This document shows, in pieces, positions 45,002 to 53,317 of a stretch of 64,000 nucleotides of DNA; position 1 is the stretch's first letter, and each line of letters begins with the position of its first letter. Origin of the DNA: Streptomyces jeddahensis (GTDB lineage Bacteria > Actinomycetota > Actinomycetes > Streptomycetales > Streptomycetaceae); the NCBI RefSeq assembly GCF_001642995.1, contig NZ_LOHS01000101.1:1-64000 (forward strand). Direction: 5' to 3'. The position numbers and the translations under genes are program-made. The notes below the pieces were generated by a model, which had not been told where the DNA came from, searched no databases, and was given only the letters and a program-made list of their open reading frames with translations.

Positions 45002-45027
45002 GGAATGCGCGCCCCGTAGGATCCGTT
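45002..45027 (+). promoter_or_regulatory. SigR-type promoter of trxBA
   Basis: GGAAT (45002-45006), 18 bases, GTT (45025-45027) is the exact SigR consensus. The trxBA operon of S. coelicolor is a textbook SigR target for thiol-oxidative stress. The start codon is about 80 bp downstream. Confidence 0.85.
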
Positions 45028-45109
45028 GGGTGGGGTGAGAGCCCGGAAACGGGCTCCACCGGCAGTACCGGCAGTAGTGAAGCAGTCCCCAGAGACGAGG
45101 AATCAAGCC

Positions 45110-46069
45110 GTGAGCGACGTCCGTAACGTGATCATCATCGGCTCCGGGCCCGCCGGCTACACGGCGGCGCTCTACACCGCGCGCGCGTCGCTGAAGCCGC
45201 TGGTGTTCGAGGGTGCCGTCACCGCGGGTGGCGCACTGATGAACACCACCGAGGTGGAGAACTTCCCCGGCTTCCAGGACGGCATCATGGGCCCCGAGCT
45301 CATGGACAACATGCGCGCCCAGGCCGAGCGCTTCGGTGCCGAGCTCGTTCCGGACGATGTCGTCGCGGTGGACCTCAGCGGTGACATCAAGACCGTCACG
45401 GACACGTCGGGCACCGTGCACCAGGCCAAGGCCGTCATCGTCGCCACCGGCTCCCAGCACCGCAAGCTCGGCCTGCCGAACGAGGATGCCCTCTCGGGAC
45501 GTGGCGTCTCCTGGTGCGCCACCTGTGACGGCTTCTTCTTCAAGGATCAGGACATCGCCGTGATCGGCGGCGGCGACACCGCGATGGAGGAGGCCACCTT
45601 CCTCTCCCGCTTCGCCAAGTCGGTGACGATCGTCCACCGCCGCGACAGCCTCCGGGCCTCGAAGGCGATGCAGGAGCGTGCCTTCGCCGACCCGAAGATC
45701 AAGTTCGTCTGGGACAGCGAGGTGGCCGAGATCCACGGCGACCAGAAGCTCTCGGGGCTGACGCTGCGCAACGTCAAGACCGGCGAGACCTCCGAGCTGC
45801 CTGTGACGGGTCTGTTCATCGCGATCGGCCACGACCCGCGCACCGAGCTCTTCAAGGGTCAGCTCGACCTCGACGACGAGGGCTACCTGAAGGTCGACGC
45901 GCCCTCGACCCGGACGAACATCACCGGTGTCTTCGCCAGCGGCGACGTCGTCGACCACACCTACCGACAGGCGATCACCGCCGCCGGTACTGGATGCTCC
46001 GCGGCCCTCGATGCCGAGCGCTACCTCGCTGCTCTCTCGGACAGCGAGACCGCTGCTGCCACCGTCTGA
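45110..46069 (+). CDS. trxB: Thioredoxin reductase
   Basis: A 319-residue flavoprotein that passes electrons from NADPH to thioredoxin. The FAD motif GSGPAGY is near residue 10, the redox disulfide CATC near 140 (SWCATCDGFF), and the NADPH motif GGGDTAMEEA near 155. GTG 45110 has GAGGA upstream. A SigR-type promoter is at 45002. trxA follows 39 bp later, so the pair is one operon. Confidence 0.97.
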   Translation: MSDVRNVIIIGSGPAGYTAALYTARASLKPLVFEGAVTAGGALMNTTEVENFPGFQDGIMGPELMDNMRAQAERFGAELVPDDVVAVDLSGDIKTVTDTSGTVHQAKAVIVATGSQHRKLGLPNEDALSGRGVSWCATCDGFFFKDQDIAVIGGGDTAMEEATFLSRFAKSVTIVHRRDSLRASKAMQERAFADPKIKFVWDSEVAEIHGDQKLSGLTLRNVKTGETSELPVTGLFIAIGHDPRTELFKGQLDLDDEGYLKVDAPSTRTNITGVFASGDVVDHTYRQAITAAGTGCSAALDAERYLAALSDSETAAATV

Positions 46070-46108
46070 CCATCACCCGCCCCACGCACAACGATTAAGG
46101 AGCCCGCC

Positions 46109-46441
46109 GTGGCCGGCACTCTGAAGAATGTGACCGACGATTCCTTCGAGCAGGACGTCCTCAAGAGCGACAAGCCCGTTCTGGTGGACTTCTGGGCCGC
46201 CTGGTGCGGTCCCTGCCGCCAGATCGCGCCGTCCCTCGAGGCGATCGCGGCTGAGTACGGCGACAAGATCGAGGTCGTGAAGCTCAACATCGACGAGAAC
46301 CCCAACACCGCCGCGAAGTACGGTGTGATGTCCATCCCGACCCTGAACGTCTACCAGGGCGGCGAGGTGGCGAAGACCATCGTCGGTGCGAAGCCGAAGG
46401 CCGCGATCGTGCGCGACCTCGAGGACTTCATCGCCGAGTAA
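46109..46441 (+). CDS. trxA: Thioredoxin
   Basis: A 110-residue thioredoxin with the active site WCGPC (DFWAAWCGPCRQIAP) near residue 31 and the cis-Pro in SIPTL. It reduces disulfides in target proteins and pairs with the adjacent TrxB. GTG 46109 has AAGGAG upstream. A parS and a strong hairpin follow. Confidence 0.98.
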   Translation: MAGTLKNVTDDSFEQDVLKSDKPVLVDFWAAWCGPCRQIAPSLEAIAAEYGDKIEVVKLNIDENPNTAAKYGVMSIPTLNVYQGGEVAKTIVGAKPKAAIVRDLEDFIAE

Positions 46442-46452
46442 ACGGCGGCGCT

Positions 46453-46466
46453 GTTTCACGTGAAAC
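46453..46466. other. parS: parS site after trxA
   Basis: A perfect GTTTCACGTGAAAC directly before the trxA terminator, in a convergent gap. Confidence 0.93.
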
Positions 46467-46502
46467 ACGAATGGGCCAGCCCGGTGGGGCTGGCCCATTC
46501 GT
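46467..46502. terminator. Terminator of trxBA and the opposing GNAT gene
   Basis: A perfect 16-bp stem (ACGAATGGGCCAGCCC and its complement) with a 4-base loop. Confidence 0.9.
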
Positions 46503-46544
46503 ATTCGTGGTCTGAGACCGCACAGCCGCTTCTCTCTGGTGGCC

Positions 46545-47162
46545 TCACAGCGGCCGCAGCGCCGGCTCCTTCTGCACGGCTCCGAGCAGCCGGTCCAGAG
46601 CCATCTCGACGTCTTCCTTCCACGACAGCGTCGTACGCAGCTCAAGCCTCAGTCGTGGATACGTGGGATGCGGCCGCACCGTCTTGAAACCGACCGCGAG
46701 CAGATGGTCCGCCGGCAGCACACAGGCGGGTTCCTTCCACTGTGCGTGGCCGAATGCCTCGATCGCCTTGAACCCGCGGCGGAGCAGATCCTTGGCCACC
46801 GTCTGAACCATCACGCGGCCGAGACCCTGGTCCTGATATCCGGGGATGATGAAGGCGGTCATCAACTGGACGGCGTCCGGTGAGACGGGGCTTGTGGGGA
46901 ACGCCATGGATCGGGGCACATAGGCAGGCGGCGCGTACAGGACGAAGCCCACAGGAACGTCATCGACGTAGACGACTCGTCCGCAGGAGCCCCACTCCAG
47001 GAGGACGGCGGAGATCCAGGCTTCCTTCTCCAGCTCTTGCGTACCTGCCTTCAGCGCGGCTTGACCACTGACCGGATCCAGCTCCCAGAAGACGCACGAG
47101 CGGCAGCGCTTGGGGAGATCCGGAAGGTTGTCCAGCGTGAGCGGTACGAGCCGACGCCCCAT
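46545..47162 (-). CDS. GNAT-family N-acetyltransferase
   Basis: A 205-residue GNAT enzyme conserved between trxA and parB in Streptomyces. An N-terminal KRCRSCVFWE segment has a CX2C motif (possible metal site). The acetyl-CoA loop is in PGYQDQGLGRVMVQTVAK near residue 115. The function is unknown. ATG 47162 has GAGGAA nine bases upstream. It overlaps a small upstream frame on the same strand (47051-47308). Confidence 0.87.
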   Translation of the reverse strand: MGRRLVPLTLDNLPDLPKRCRSCVFWELDPVSGQAALKAGTQELEKEAWISAVLLEWGSCGRVVYVDDVPVGFVLYAPPAYVPRSMAFPTSPVSPDAVQLMTAFIIPGYQDQGLGRVMVQTVAKDLLRRGFKAIEAFGHAQWKEPACVLPADHLLAVGFKTVRPHPTYPRLRLELRTTLSWKEDVEMALDRLLGAVQKEPALRPL

Positions 47163-47308
47163 GAAGGCAGTTCCTCACTTCCTCCGCCCGCCGCATCACG
47201 GGCGGCTGTCAGAGCGCTCCGTTCCCTGAGCAGACTGCCGACGAACCCGCCGACCGCCCCCAGCCCGAGGCCTGTCGTCACCAGCCCGGTGCGGCTCACC
47301 GATCGCAT
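47051..47308 (-). CDS. Possible small membrane-associated protein, overlapping
   Basis: An 85-residue frame whose N-terminus is MRSVSRTGLVTTGLGLGAVG then GFVGSLL, a Gly-rich hydrophobic segment. It has a very good ribosome-binding site (GGGGAGGCGGGG) before ATG 47308. Its last 37 or so codons run in a different frame inside the start of the GNAT gene, so either the true end is artefactual or the two genes overlap by 112 bp. It is not a known family, and I regard it as plausible only. Confidence 0.4.
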   Translation of the reverse strand: MRSVSRTGLVTTGLGLGAVGGFVGSLLRERSALTAARDAAGGGSEELPSWGVGSYRSRWTTFRISPSAAARASSGSWIRSVVKPR

Positions 47309-47504
47309 GGCCCCCGCCTCCCCATAAGGTGCCGCCAGATGGATACGCCAAACCCGTTCGCATCGTATCCGTGCAGCGATTGCATCGATACCGACTGAAA
47401 GCAAAGAGCAGGCCGTGTTCCGGTACAGACCGGACATGGCCCGCTCTTTCTCTGCGGCAGGTCGTTTACGCCTCTCGACAGCGCTCAGTCTTCGCCGGGA
47501 GCGC

Positions 47505-48605
47505 TCAGCCTTCCGTCTCCTCGGTAGCGTCCTCCGTGGCGCCGTTCTGCAGAACCGGTCCCTCGCCCGGGGCGAGTGTTCCAAGAATGCGCTCCAGGTC
47601 TTCCATAGAGGCGAACTCGACGACGATCTTGCCTTTCTTCTGACCCAGATCCACCTTCACCCGCGTCTCGAAGCGGTCCGAGAGACGAGTGGCGAGGTCG
47701 GTCAGTGCAGGGGAGACACGGCTCCCGGCCCGTGGCCCCTTGGACCTCGTGGCGCTCTTGGGCCGCGAACCCATCAGGGTCACGATCTCCTCGACTGCCC
47801 GCACCGACAGTCCTTCGGCCACGATCCGGTGCGCCAGCCTGTCCTGCTCCTCCGAGTCCTCGACGGACAGCAGTGCACGCGCGTGTCCCGCGGAGAGCAC
47901 GCCGGCGGCGACCCTGCGCTGCACGGCCGGCGAGAGCTTCAGCAGACGGAGAGTGTTGGAAACCTGCGGACGGGACCGGCCGATCCTGTCTGCCAGCTGA
48001 TCATGCGTGCAGTTGAAGTCCTTGAGCAGCTGGTCGTAGGCAGCCGCCTCCTCCAACGGATTCAGCTGAGCGCGGTGTAGGTTCTCCAGGAGCGCGTCGA
48101 GGAGAAGCTTCTCGTCCTCCGTAGCCCGCACAATCGCCGGGATGGCGTCCAGACCGGCCTCACGGCAAGCACGCCAGCGGCGCTCGCCCATGATGAGTTC
48201 GTAGCGGGAGGGCGCCAGCTGCCTTACGACGACAGGCTGGAGAAGCCCGACCTCCTTGATCGAGGTGACGAGCTCAGCCAGGGCGTCCTCGTCAAAGACC
48301 TCGCGCGGCTGCCGGGGGTTGGGCGTGATGGCGTCGAGGGGCAGTTCGGCGAAGTGAGCTCCGGCCGGGCTCTGCGGAGATTCCACCGCAGCATGCGACG
48401 GCTCCGCCGTTTCATGTGAAACAGAGCCCTGAGACAGCGTGGCCACCTTCGCGGCCGCCACTCCCCGTTCCGCGGTCAGGACAGGCACGCTGGGGGATGC
48501 GGCCGGTGCTCCATTTGCTGCCGGGGGCATCGGCTTCTCGCCTGTCGGGGCCGCTGGGATCAGGGCGCCGAGGCCACGCCCCAGACCCCTTCGTCGCTCA
48601 CTCAC
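47505..48605 (-). CDS. parB: Chromosome-partitioning protein ParB
   Basis: A 366-residue ParB that binds the parS sites in this window and spreads to build the segregation complex. An N-terminal charged region (about 1-85) precedes the ParB/CTPase domain (LPLDAITPNPRQPREVFDEDAL and GERRWRACREAGLD) and the HTH (QLADRIGRSRPQVSNTLRLL), with a C-terminal dimer domain. The GTG start overlaps the parA stop by four bases. A one-mismatch parS lies within the N-terminal coding region. Confidence 0.97.
   Translation of the reverse strand: MSERRRGLGRGLGALIPAAPTGEKPMPPAANGAPAASPSVPVLTAERGVAAAKVATLSQGSVSHETAEPSHAAVESPQSPAGAHFAELPLDAITPNPRQPREVFDEDALAELVTSIKEVGLLQPVVVRQLAPSRYELIMGERRWRACREAGLDAIPAIVRATEDEKLLLDALLENLHRAQLNPLEEAAAYDQLLKDFNCTHDQLADRIGRSRPQVSNTLRLLKLSPAVQRRVAAGVLSAGHARALLSVEDSEEQDRLAHRIVAEGLSVRAVEEIVTLMGSRPKSATRSKGPRAGSRVSPALTDLATRLSDRFETRVKVDLGQKKGKIVVEFASMEDLERILGTLAPGEGPVLQNGATEDATEETEG
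48409..48422. other. parS: parS-like site within parB
   Basis: GTTTCATGTGAAAC, one central mismatch, in the linker before the ParB domain (read as VSHET). Confidence 0.55.
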
Positions 48606-49678
48606 TGGATCCCCTCCGCCATATTCTGCTGATCATTCTGAGCGCCCAGGTGGGCGTGCTGTGCGTCGTAGTGGATGCCCACCCCGCGCAGCGCGATCTC
48701 CCGCGCCGCCTCCAGGTACGAGAGAGCACCGCTCGACCCTGGATCGTATGTCAGCACTGTCTGCCCGTAGCTCGGTGCCTCGGAGATACGCACGGAGCGC
48801 GGGATGCTCGTGCGGAGAACCTCGTCCCCGAAGTGGTTGCGGACCTCTTCCGCCACCTGAGACGCCAGCCGCGTCCGGCCGTCGTACATGGTGAGGAGGA
48901 TCGTCGAAACATGCAGGGCAGGGTTGAGGTGTCCGCGCACCAGGTCAACGTTGCGCAGAAGCTGCCCCAGCCCCTCCAGCGCGTAGTACTCGCACTGGAT
49001 CGGGATCAGCACCTCGGCACCGGCCACGAGCGCATTGACCGTCAGCAGCCCCAGTGAGGGCGGGCAGTCGATGAGGATGTAATCCAGCGGCTGCTCATAC
49101 GCCTGGATGGCTCTCTGCAGACGGCTCTCCCGCGCCACCAGTGACACAAGCTCGATCTCCGCACCGGCGAGATCGATCGTGGCGGGTGCGCAGAAGAGGC
49201 CCTCGACGTCGGGCACCGGCTGGACGACTTCGGAGAGCGGCTTGCTCTCGACCAACACGTCGTAGATGGAAGGGACTTCGGCGTGATGATCGATACCGAG
49301 AGCTGTCGATGCGTTGCCCTGGGGGTCGAGATCGATGACCAGGACGCGTCCGCCATGCAGAGCGAGCGAGGCGGCAAGGTTGACTGTCGTCGTGGTCTTG
49401 CCCACCCCACCCTTCTGGTTGGCGACCACCATGACTCGGGTGTCCTCGGGCCGCGGCAGGCCCTCACCGGCGCGACCCAGAGCCTCCACCGCTAGTTGGG
49501 CAGCACGACCGATCGGGGTGTCGTCCATCGGGGGCGGTGTTTCACGTGAAACATCGTGCCCCGTGGGGTCGGTACGGGGACCGGGGACCGGATCGGTCAT
49601 CGGCCCTGCGATGTTGGCGTCGGACCGCAACGATTCACTCTCCTCGACTACAGGCTCGCAATGAACAGAGCCTCCCAT
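48602..49678 (-). CDS. parA: Chromosome-partitioning ATPase ParA
   Basis: A ParA/Soj-type ATPase of about 358 residues from ATG 49678. It drives origin movement with ParB. The deviant Walker A VVANQKGGVGKTTT is near residue 85, and the DLDPQGNAS and CPPSLGLLTVNA motifs are present. About 80 residues of charged linker precede the domain. The start is uncertain: a GTG lies further upstream in frame and an internal ATG (MTDPVPG) also exists. A parS (49539) is inside the coding region and another (49837) lies about 160 bp upstream of the start. Confidence 0.94.
   Translation of the reverse strand: MGGSVHCEPVVEESESLRSDANIAGPMTDPVPGPRTDPTGHDVSRETPPPMDDTPIGRAAQLAVEALGRAGEGLPRPEDTRVMVVANQKGGVGKTTTTVNLAASLALHGGRVLVIDLDPQGNASTALGIDHHAEVPSIYDVLVESKPLSEVVQPVPDVEGLFCAPATIDLAGAEIELVSLVARESRLQRAIQAYEQPLDYILIDCPPSLGLLTVNALVAGAEVLIPIQCEYYALEGLGQLLRNVDLVRGHLNPALHVSTILLTMYDGRTRLASQVAEEVRNHFGDEVLRTSIPRSVRISEAPSYGQTVLTYDPGSSGALSYLEAAREIALRGVGIHYDAQHAHLGAQNDQQNMAEGIQ
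49539..49552. other. parS: parS site within parA coding sequence
   Basis: A perfect GTTTCACGTGAAAC in the N-terminal linker (read as DVSRET). Confidence 0.93.
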
Positions 49679-49836
49679 GCTTTCGGGGTCGTGAACCAGC
49701 GAGGCCCGGTCTTCTGTGGAGGATTCCACCTCTGTGGAAAACTCCGTGCCACCTCCGAGGGACCCGAGAGGCCGGCGGTCGCGCGGTTCGGCAGCAGCGC
49801 GGCCGCGACTGATGATGCCATGCAGCAGTGAGCGAC

Positions 49837-49850
49837 GTTTCACGTGAAAC
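49837..49850. other. parS: parS site upstream of parA
   Basis: A perfect GTTTCACGTGAAAC, between rsmG and parA, close to where the parAB promoter should be. ParB binding here could also repress parAB. Confidence 0.93.
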
Positions 49851-49944
49851 ACGATGCCTAGCGGCCCGGGTCGGGCTCGCACGACACTCCGACTTGCATC
49901 GGTTTGGCAGCTTGTGTGGAGTACCGGCCACTCGTCAGGACGGA

Positions 49945-50661
49945 TCAGCGACGGCGTCGAGAGCGACCGGTACGGGCAGCCTTGGCCCGCTTGGCGGCGA
50001 ACCGTACGCCACCCGGACTCTCCCCGACCTCCACGCGCACCACCGTGGAGGGTGGGTCCACCACCCCGTCCCCTACGTGCAGGACCGAGACATCGACCGC
50101 ACCGAGTTTGCTCAGGGCCGCCCCTGCACTCTTGATCTCTTCCTCGGCGGTGTCGCCTTTGAGGGCCAGCATCTCTCCGTACGGACGGAGCAGCGGAACG
50201 CCCCAAGCCGCCAGCCGGTCCAGCGGGGCCACGGCCCGTGCCGTGACCACATGGACGGGGGGCAGCTTGCCGAGGACCTCCTCGGCGCGGCCGCGGACGA
50301 CCGTCACATGGTCGAGGCCGAGCAGCTCGACGACTTCGGTGAGGAAGTTCGTACGCCGCAGCAGCGGCTCGAGAAGCGTGATCTTCAGATCCGGCCGCAC
50401 CAGGGCCAGCGGGATACCAGGGAGCCCTGCGCCGGAACCCACGTCGCAGACCGTCACGCCCTCGGGTACGACCTCGGACAGAACGGCGCAGTTCAACAGG
50501 TGGCGCTCCCACAGCCGCGGGACTTCGCGAGGACCGATGAGACCGCGCTGCACTCCGGCATCGGCCAGCAACTCCGCGTACCGCACCGCGTCCGCGAAGC
50601 GATCACCGAATACCGCCCGGGCCTGCTCCGGCGCCGGGGGGAGCTCCGCTGCCTCCGTCAC
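49945..50661 (-). CDS. rsmG: 16S rRNA methyltransferase RsmG (GidB)
   Basis: A 238-residue SAM-dependent methyltransferase that makes m7G527 in 16S rRNA. The SAM motif VCDVGSGAGLPGIPLAL is near residue 80, and the basic tail RAAKAARTGRSRRRR-like is at the C-terminus. GTG 50661 has GGAAGGACGG upstream. Mutations here give low-level streptomycin resistance and overproduction in Streptomyces. It lies between parA and jag, as in other actinomycetes. Confidence 0.95.
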   Translation of the reverse strand: MTEAAELPPAPEQARAVFGDRFADAVRYAELLADAGVQRGLIGPREVPRLWERHLLNCAVLSEVVPEGVTVCDVGSGAGLPGIPLALVRPDLKITLLEPLLRRTNFLTEVVELLGLDHVTVVRGRAEEVLGKLPPVHVVTARAVAPLDRLAAWGVPLLRPYGEMLALKGDTAEEEIKSAGAALSKLGAVDVSVLHVGDGVVDPPSTVVRVEVGESPGGVRFAAKRAKAARTGRSRRRR

Positions 50662-50767
50662 GGGGACCGTCCTTCCGTACCGCACTACCGCAATGGGTGC
50701 TGACTATCAGGCTGACAAAGACCGGCCCCGCCTGCGAACAGACGGGGCCGGGACAACAAGGTGCCGA

Positions 50768-51280
50768 TCAGGCAGGGAGCACGACGACGTAGCGCTGAGG
50801 CTCCTCGCCCTCCGACTCGCTGCGCAGGCCGGCGGCCTTCACCGCGTCGTGGACGACTTTGCGCTCGAAGGGCGTCATCGGCTTGAGCTTCACCGCTTCG
50901 CCGGTGTTCTTCACCTCGGCAGCGGCCTTGGCGCCCAGCTCGGAGAGCTCCTCGCGCTTCCTGGCCCGGTAGCCGGCGATGTCCAGCATCAGCCGGCTGC
51001 GGTCGCCGGTCTCGCGGTGCACCGCGAGGCGGGTCAGCTCCTGCAGAGCCTCGAGCACCTCGCCGTCGCGGCCGACCAGCTTCTGCAGGTCACGGCTGCC
51101 CGTATCGCTGATGATCGAGACAGCGGCCCGGTCGGCTTCGACGTCCATGTCGATGTCACCGTCGAGGTCGGCGATGTCCAGCAGACCCTCGAGGTAGTCC
51201 GCCGCGATCTCACCCTCCTGCTCAAGGCGGGTCAGGGTGTCGCCACCCTCAGGAGCGGCGGAGGTGGTGCCTTCCGTCAC
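50768..51280 (-). CDS. jag: Jag/KhpB R3H-domain RNA-binding protein
   Basis: A 170-residue protein with an acidic N-terminus, a KH domain (LVGRDGEVLEALQELTRL) and a C-terminal R3H domain (MTPFERKVVHDAVKAAGL). In other bacteria it binds RNA and pairs with a second KH protein. GTG 51280 has AAGGAG upstream. It is 12 bp downstream of yidC, so likely one operon. Confidence 0.92.
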   Translation of the reverse strand: MTEGTTSAAPEGGDTLTRLEQEGEIAADYLEGLLDIADLDGDIDMDVEADRAAVSIISDTGSRDLQKLVGRDGEVLEALQELTRLAVHRETGDRSRLMLDIAGYRARKREELSELGAKAAAEVKNTGEAVKLKPMTPFERKVVHDAVKAAGLRSESEGEEPQRYVVVLPA

Positions 51281-51292
51281 GGGATGGACTCC

Positions 51293-52567
51293 TTACTTCT
51301 TCGACGGGTGCTTGGGCCGCTGCTGGCCCCTGCGCTGTCCGGACTTGGCTTGGCGTGCGGTACCGGCGCCGGACTGGCTGCCCGCCGGCTTGTCCTGGGG
51401 ATCGGCGTCCTGAGGCTCGTCCTTCTTCTCCAGCGACGCCTTGGGGGCGGCCGCAGCCGCCGTCTTGGGGGCCGCCTGGGACGCGGCGGCCTGACGCTGC
51501 GCCTTGGACTGGCGCTTGGGCTGCTGACGCTTTGGGGTGGCATCGGCAGAATCCTGCGCCTCTTCGGCGACCGTGGTCACGCTCGCCACCACGGTGCCGT
51601 CGGCCTGAGCTGCAAGGCCCGCCTTGGTCAGGCCGTTGATGAACTTCCGCTCATGCTCGTTGCGGTCGCGGCCCTTGGCGACGATCGCCTTCAGCGCGGC
51701 GCGGTCACGACGCTTACCGACCTTGCCGGCGTGCGTGACGTGCTTCAGCAGACGCTCCAGGTAGGCGGCCTGGGCCTTGCTGCCCGGGGTCGGGTTCTGG
51801 TGGATCACGTACATCTGCTGGCCCATGGTCCAGACGTTCGTGGTCAGCCAGTAGACGAGGACACCGACCGGGAAGTTGATGCCGAAGACGGCGAACATGA
51901 TGGGGAAGACGTACATCAGCATCTTCTGCTGCTGCATGAACGGCGTCTTCACCGTGGTGTCGACGTTCTTCGTCATCAGCTGGCGCTGCGTGTAGAACTG
52001 CGACAGCGACATCAGGACGATCATGAGCGCGGTGACGACGCGCACGTCCGTCAGCGAAGCCTGAAGCGCCGAGACCTTCTCCTCGCTGTCCATGAACTTC
52101 GCGGCCAGCGGGGCGCCGAAGATGTGCGCCTTCTGCGCGCTCTCCAGCAGGCGCTCGTTGATCACGCCGATGGTGTCATTCGACGCGATGCTGTTGAGCA
52201 CGTGGTACAGGGCGAAGAAGAACGGCGACTGCGCCAGGATGGGAAGGCACGAGGAGAGCGGGTTGGTGCCCGTCTCCTTGTACAGCTTCATCATCTCTTC
52301 GGACTGACGCTGTTTGTCGTTCTTGTAGCGCTCCTGGATCTTCTTCATCTCGGGCTGGAGCGTCTGCATGGCCCGGGTCGCCTTGATCTGCTTCACGAAG
52401 AGCGGGATCAGGCAGATGCGGATCAGGATCACGAGGGACACGATGGACAGGCCCCAGGCCCAGCCCGTGTCAGGGCCGAAGAGGGCCCCGTACAGCGAGT
52501 GGAACTGGACGATGATCCACGAGACGGGTGTCGTGATAAAGCTGAAAAGACTGGCAATCGTGTCCAC
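51293..52567 (-). CDS. yidC: Membrane protein insertase YidC
   Basis: A 424-residue YidC/Oxa1-type insertase for Sec-dependent and independent membrane proteins. The five-helix core spans about residues 5-265, with the catalytic groove Arg in helix 1. A long Lys/Ala/Gln-rich basic C-terminal tail (about 270-424) is typical of actinobacteria and can bind ribosomes. GTG 52567 starts 3 bp after the yidD stop, implying coupling. Confidence 0.96.
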   Translation of the reverse strand: MDTIASLFSFITTPVSWIIVQFHSLYGALFGPDTGWAWGLSIVSLVILIRICLIPLFVKQIKATRAMQTLQPEMKKIQERYKNDKQRQSEEMMKLYKETGTNPLSSCLPILAQSPFFFALYHVLNSIASNDTIGVINERLLESAQKAHIFGAPLAAKFMDSEEKVSALQASLTDVRVVTALMIVLMSLSQFYTQRQLMTKNVDTTVKTPFMQQQKMLMYVFPIMFAVFGINFPVGVLVYWLTTNVWTMGQQMYVIHQNPTPGSKAQAAYLERLLKHVTHAGKVGKRRDRAALKAIVAKGRDRNEHERKFINGLTKAGLAAQADGTVVASVTTVAEEAQDSADATPKRQQPKRQSKAQRQAAASQAAPKTAAAAAPKASLEKKDEPQDADPQDKPAGSQSGAGTARQAKSGQRRGQQRPKHPSKK

Positions 52568-52570
52568 TAA

Positions 52571-52930
52571 TCAGGCTCCTTGAGCATGGGACGGGGTCTC
52601 GGCGGCCGAGCTCGAGGGGTCAGGACGGCTTTCCCGTGGCAGCACGCCCTCGGCGGAGGTCCCGCCCTTGCGTTCGCGCCATGCGGTGCGCAGCATTTCG
52701 TGCCACCGCGGACGCTTGCGCGGAGGAACATGGTCGACACCGCCGAGCGACCAGGGATTGCATCGCAGGATGCGCCAGGCGGTGAGTGCCGTTCCCTTGA
52801 TCGCACCGTGCAGGTCGATGGCCTGGTAGCCGTAGTGAGAGCACGACGGGTAGTACTTGCACACCGGCCCCAGCAGCGGACTGATCGTCCACTGGTAGAG
52901 CTTGATGAGTGCCAGCAGCGGGTACTTCAT
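52571..52930 (-). CDS. yidD: Membrane protein insertion efficiency factor YidD
   Basis: A 119-residue YidD. The family signature CKYYPSCSHYGYQAID with its three cysteines is near residue 25, and the helper motif RCNPWSLGGVD near 60. It aids YidC-dependent insertion. Its ATG overlaps the rnpA stop (ATGA). The C-terminal 35 residues are extra and low in complexity. Confidence 0.93.
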   Translation of the reverse strand: MKYPLLALIKLYQWTISPLLGPVCKYYPSCSHYGYQAIDLHGAIKGTALTAWRILRCNPWSLGGVDHVPPRKRPRWHEMLRTAWRERKGGTSAEGVLPRESRPDPSSSAAETPSHAQGA

Positions 52931-53298
52931 CGCGCGCCCCCTCCCAGCAGTCGTTGAAGGGCGGCATCCAGGTCTCGGGCCAGCTGTGCATGGTCGGCGT
53001 CACCCGCGCCGGGCAGCGCTCGTACGACTACCAGGCTACCGGGGGGCAGCTGGGCCAACCGATCACGCATCAGATGGCGAAGTCTGCGCTTCACCGTGTT
53101 GCGGACGACCGCGCCACCCACTGCCTTGCTCACGACGAAACCCGCACGCGACGGGGGAGCACTCTCCCCAGGCGCGTGCGGGTCCGTTGTACCGCTGCGT
53201 AGATGGACGACGAGAAGCGGGCGTCCGGCCCGGCGTCCTCGGCGTACCGCGGTCGCGAAGTCCTCGCGCCGCCTCAGCCGATGCTCGGTAGGCAGCAC
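52927..53298 (-). CDS. rnpA: Ribonuclease P protein component
   Basis: A 123-residue RnpA, the protein partner of RNase P RNA in tRNA 5' maturation. The family motif RRRLRHLMRD, here within RNTVKRRLRHLMRDRL, is near residue 75. GTG 53298 gives the family N-terminus (LPTEHRLRRREDF); longer frames upstream overlap rpmH and are not real. It lies between rpmH and yidD. Confidence 0.95.
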   Translation of the reverse strand: MLPTEHRLRRREDFATAVRRGRRAGRPLLVVHLRSGTTDPHAPGESAPPSRAGFVVSKAVGGAVVRNTVKRRLRHLMRDRLAQLPPGSLVVVRALPGAGDADHAQLARDLDAALQRLLGGGAR

Positions 53299-53317
53299 GA
53301 CGTCATGACCTGTGCGA

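Noticed and set aside
49904..52570. Very long plus-strand open frame (888 codons) opposite rsmG, jag and yidC
   Set aside because: It is antisense to three well-supported genes. Its Leu/Arg/Val/Asp-rich composition is what high-GC antisense frames give, and it shows no domain.
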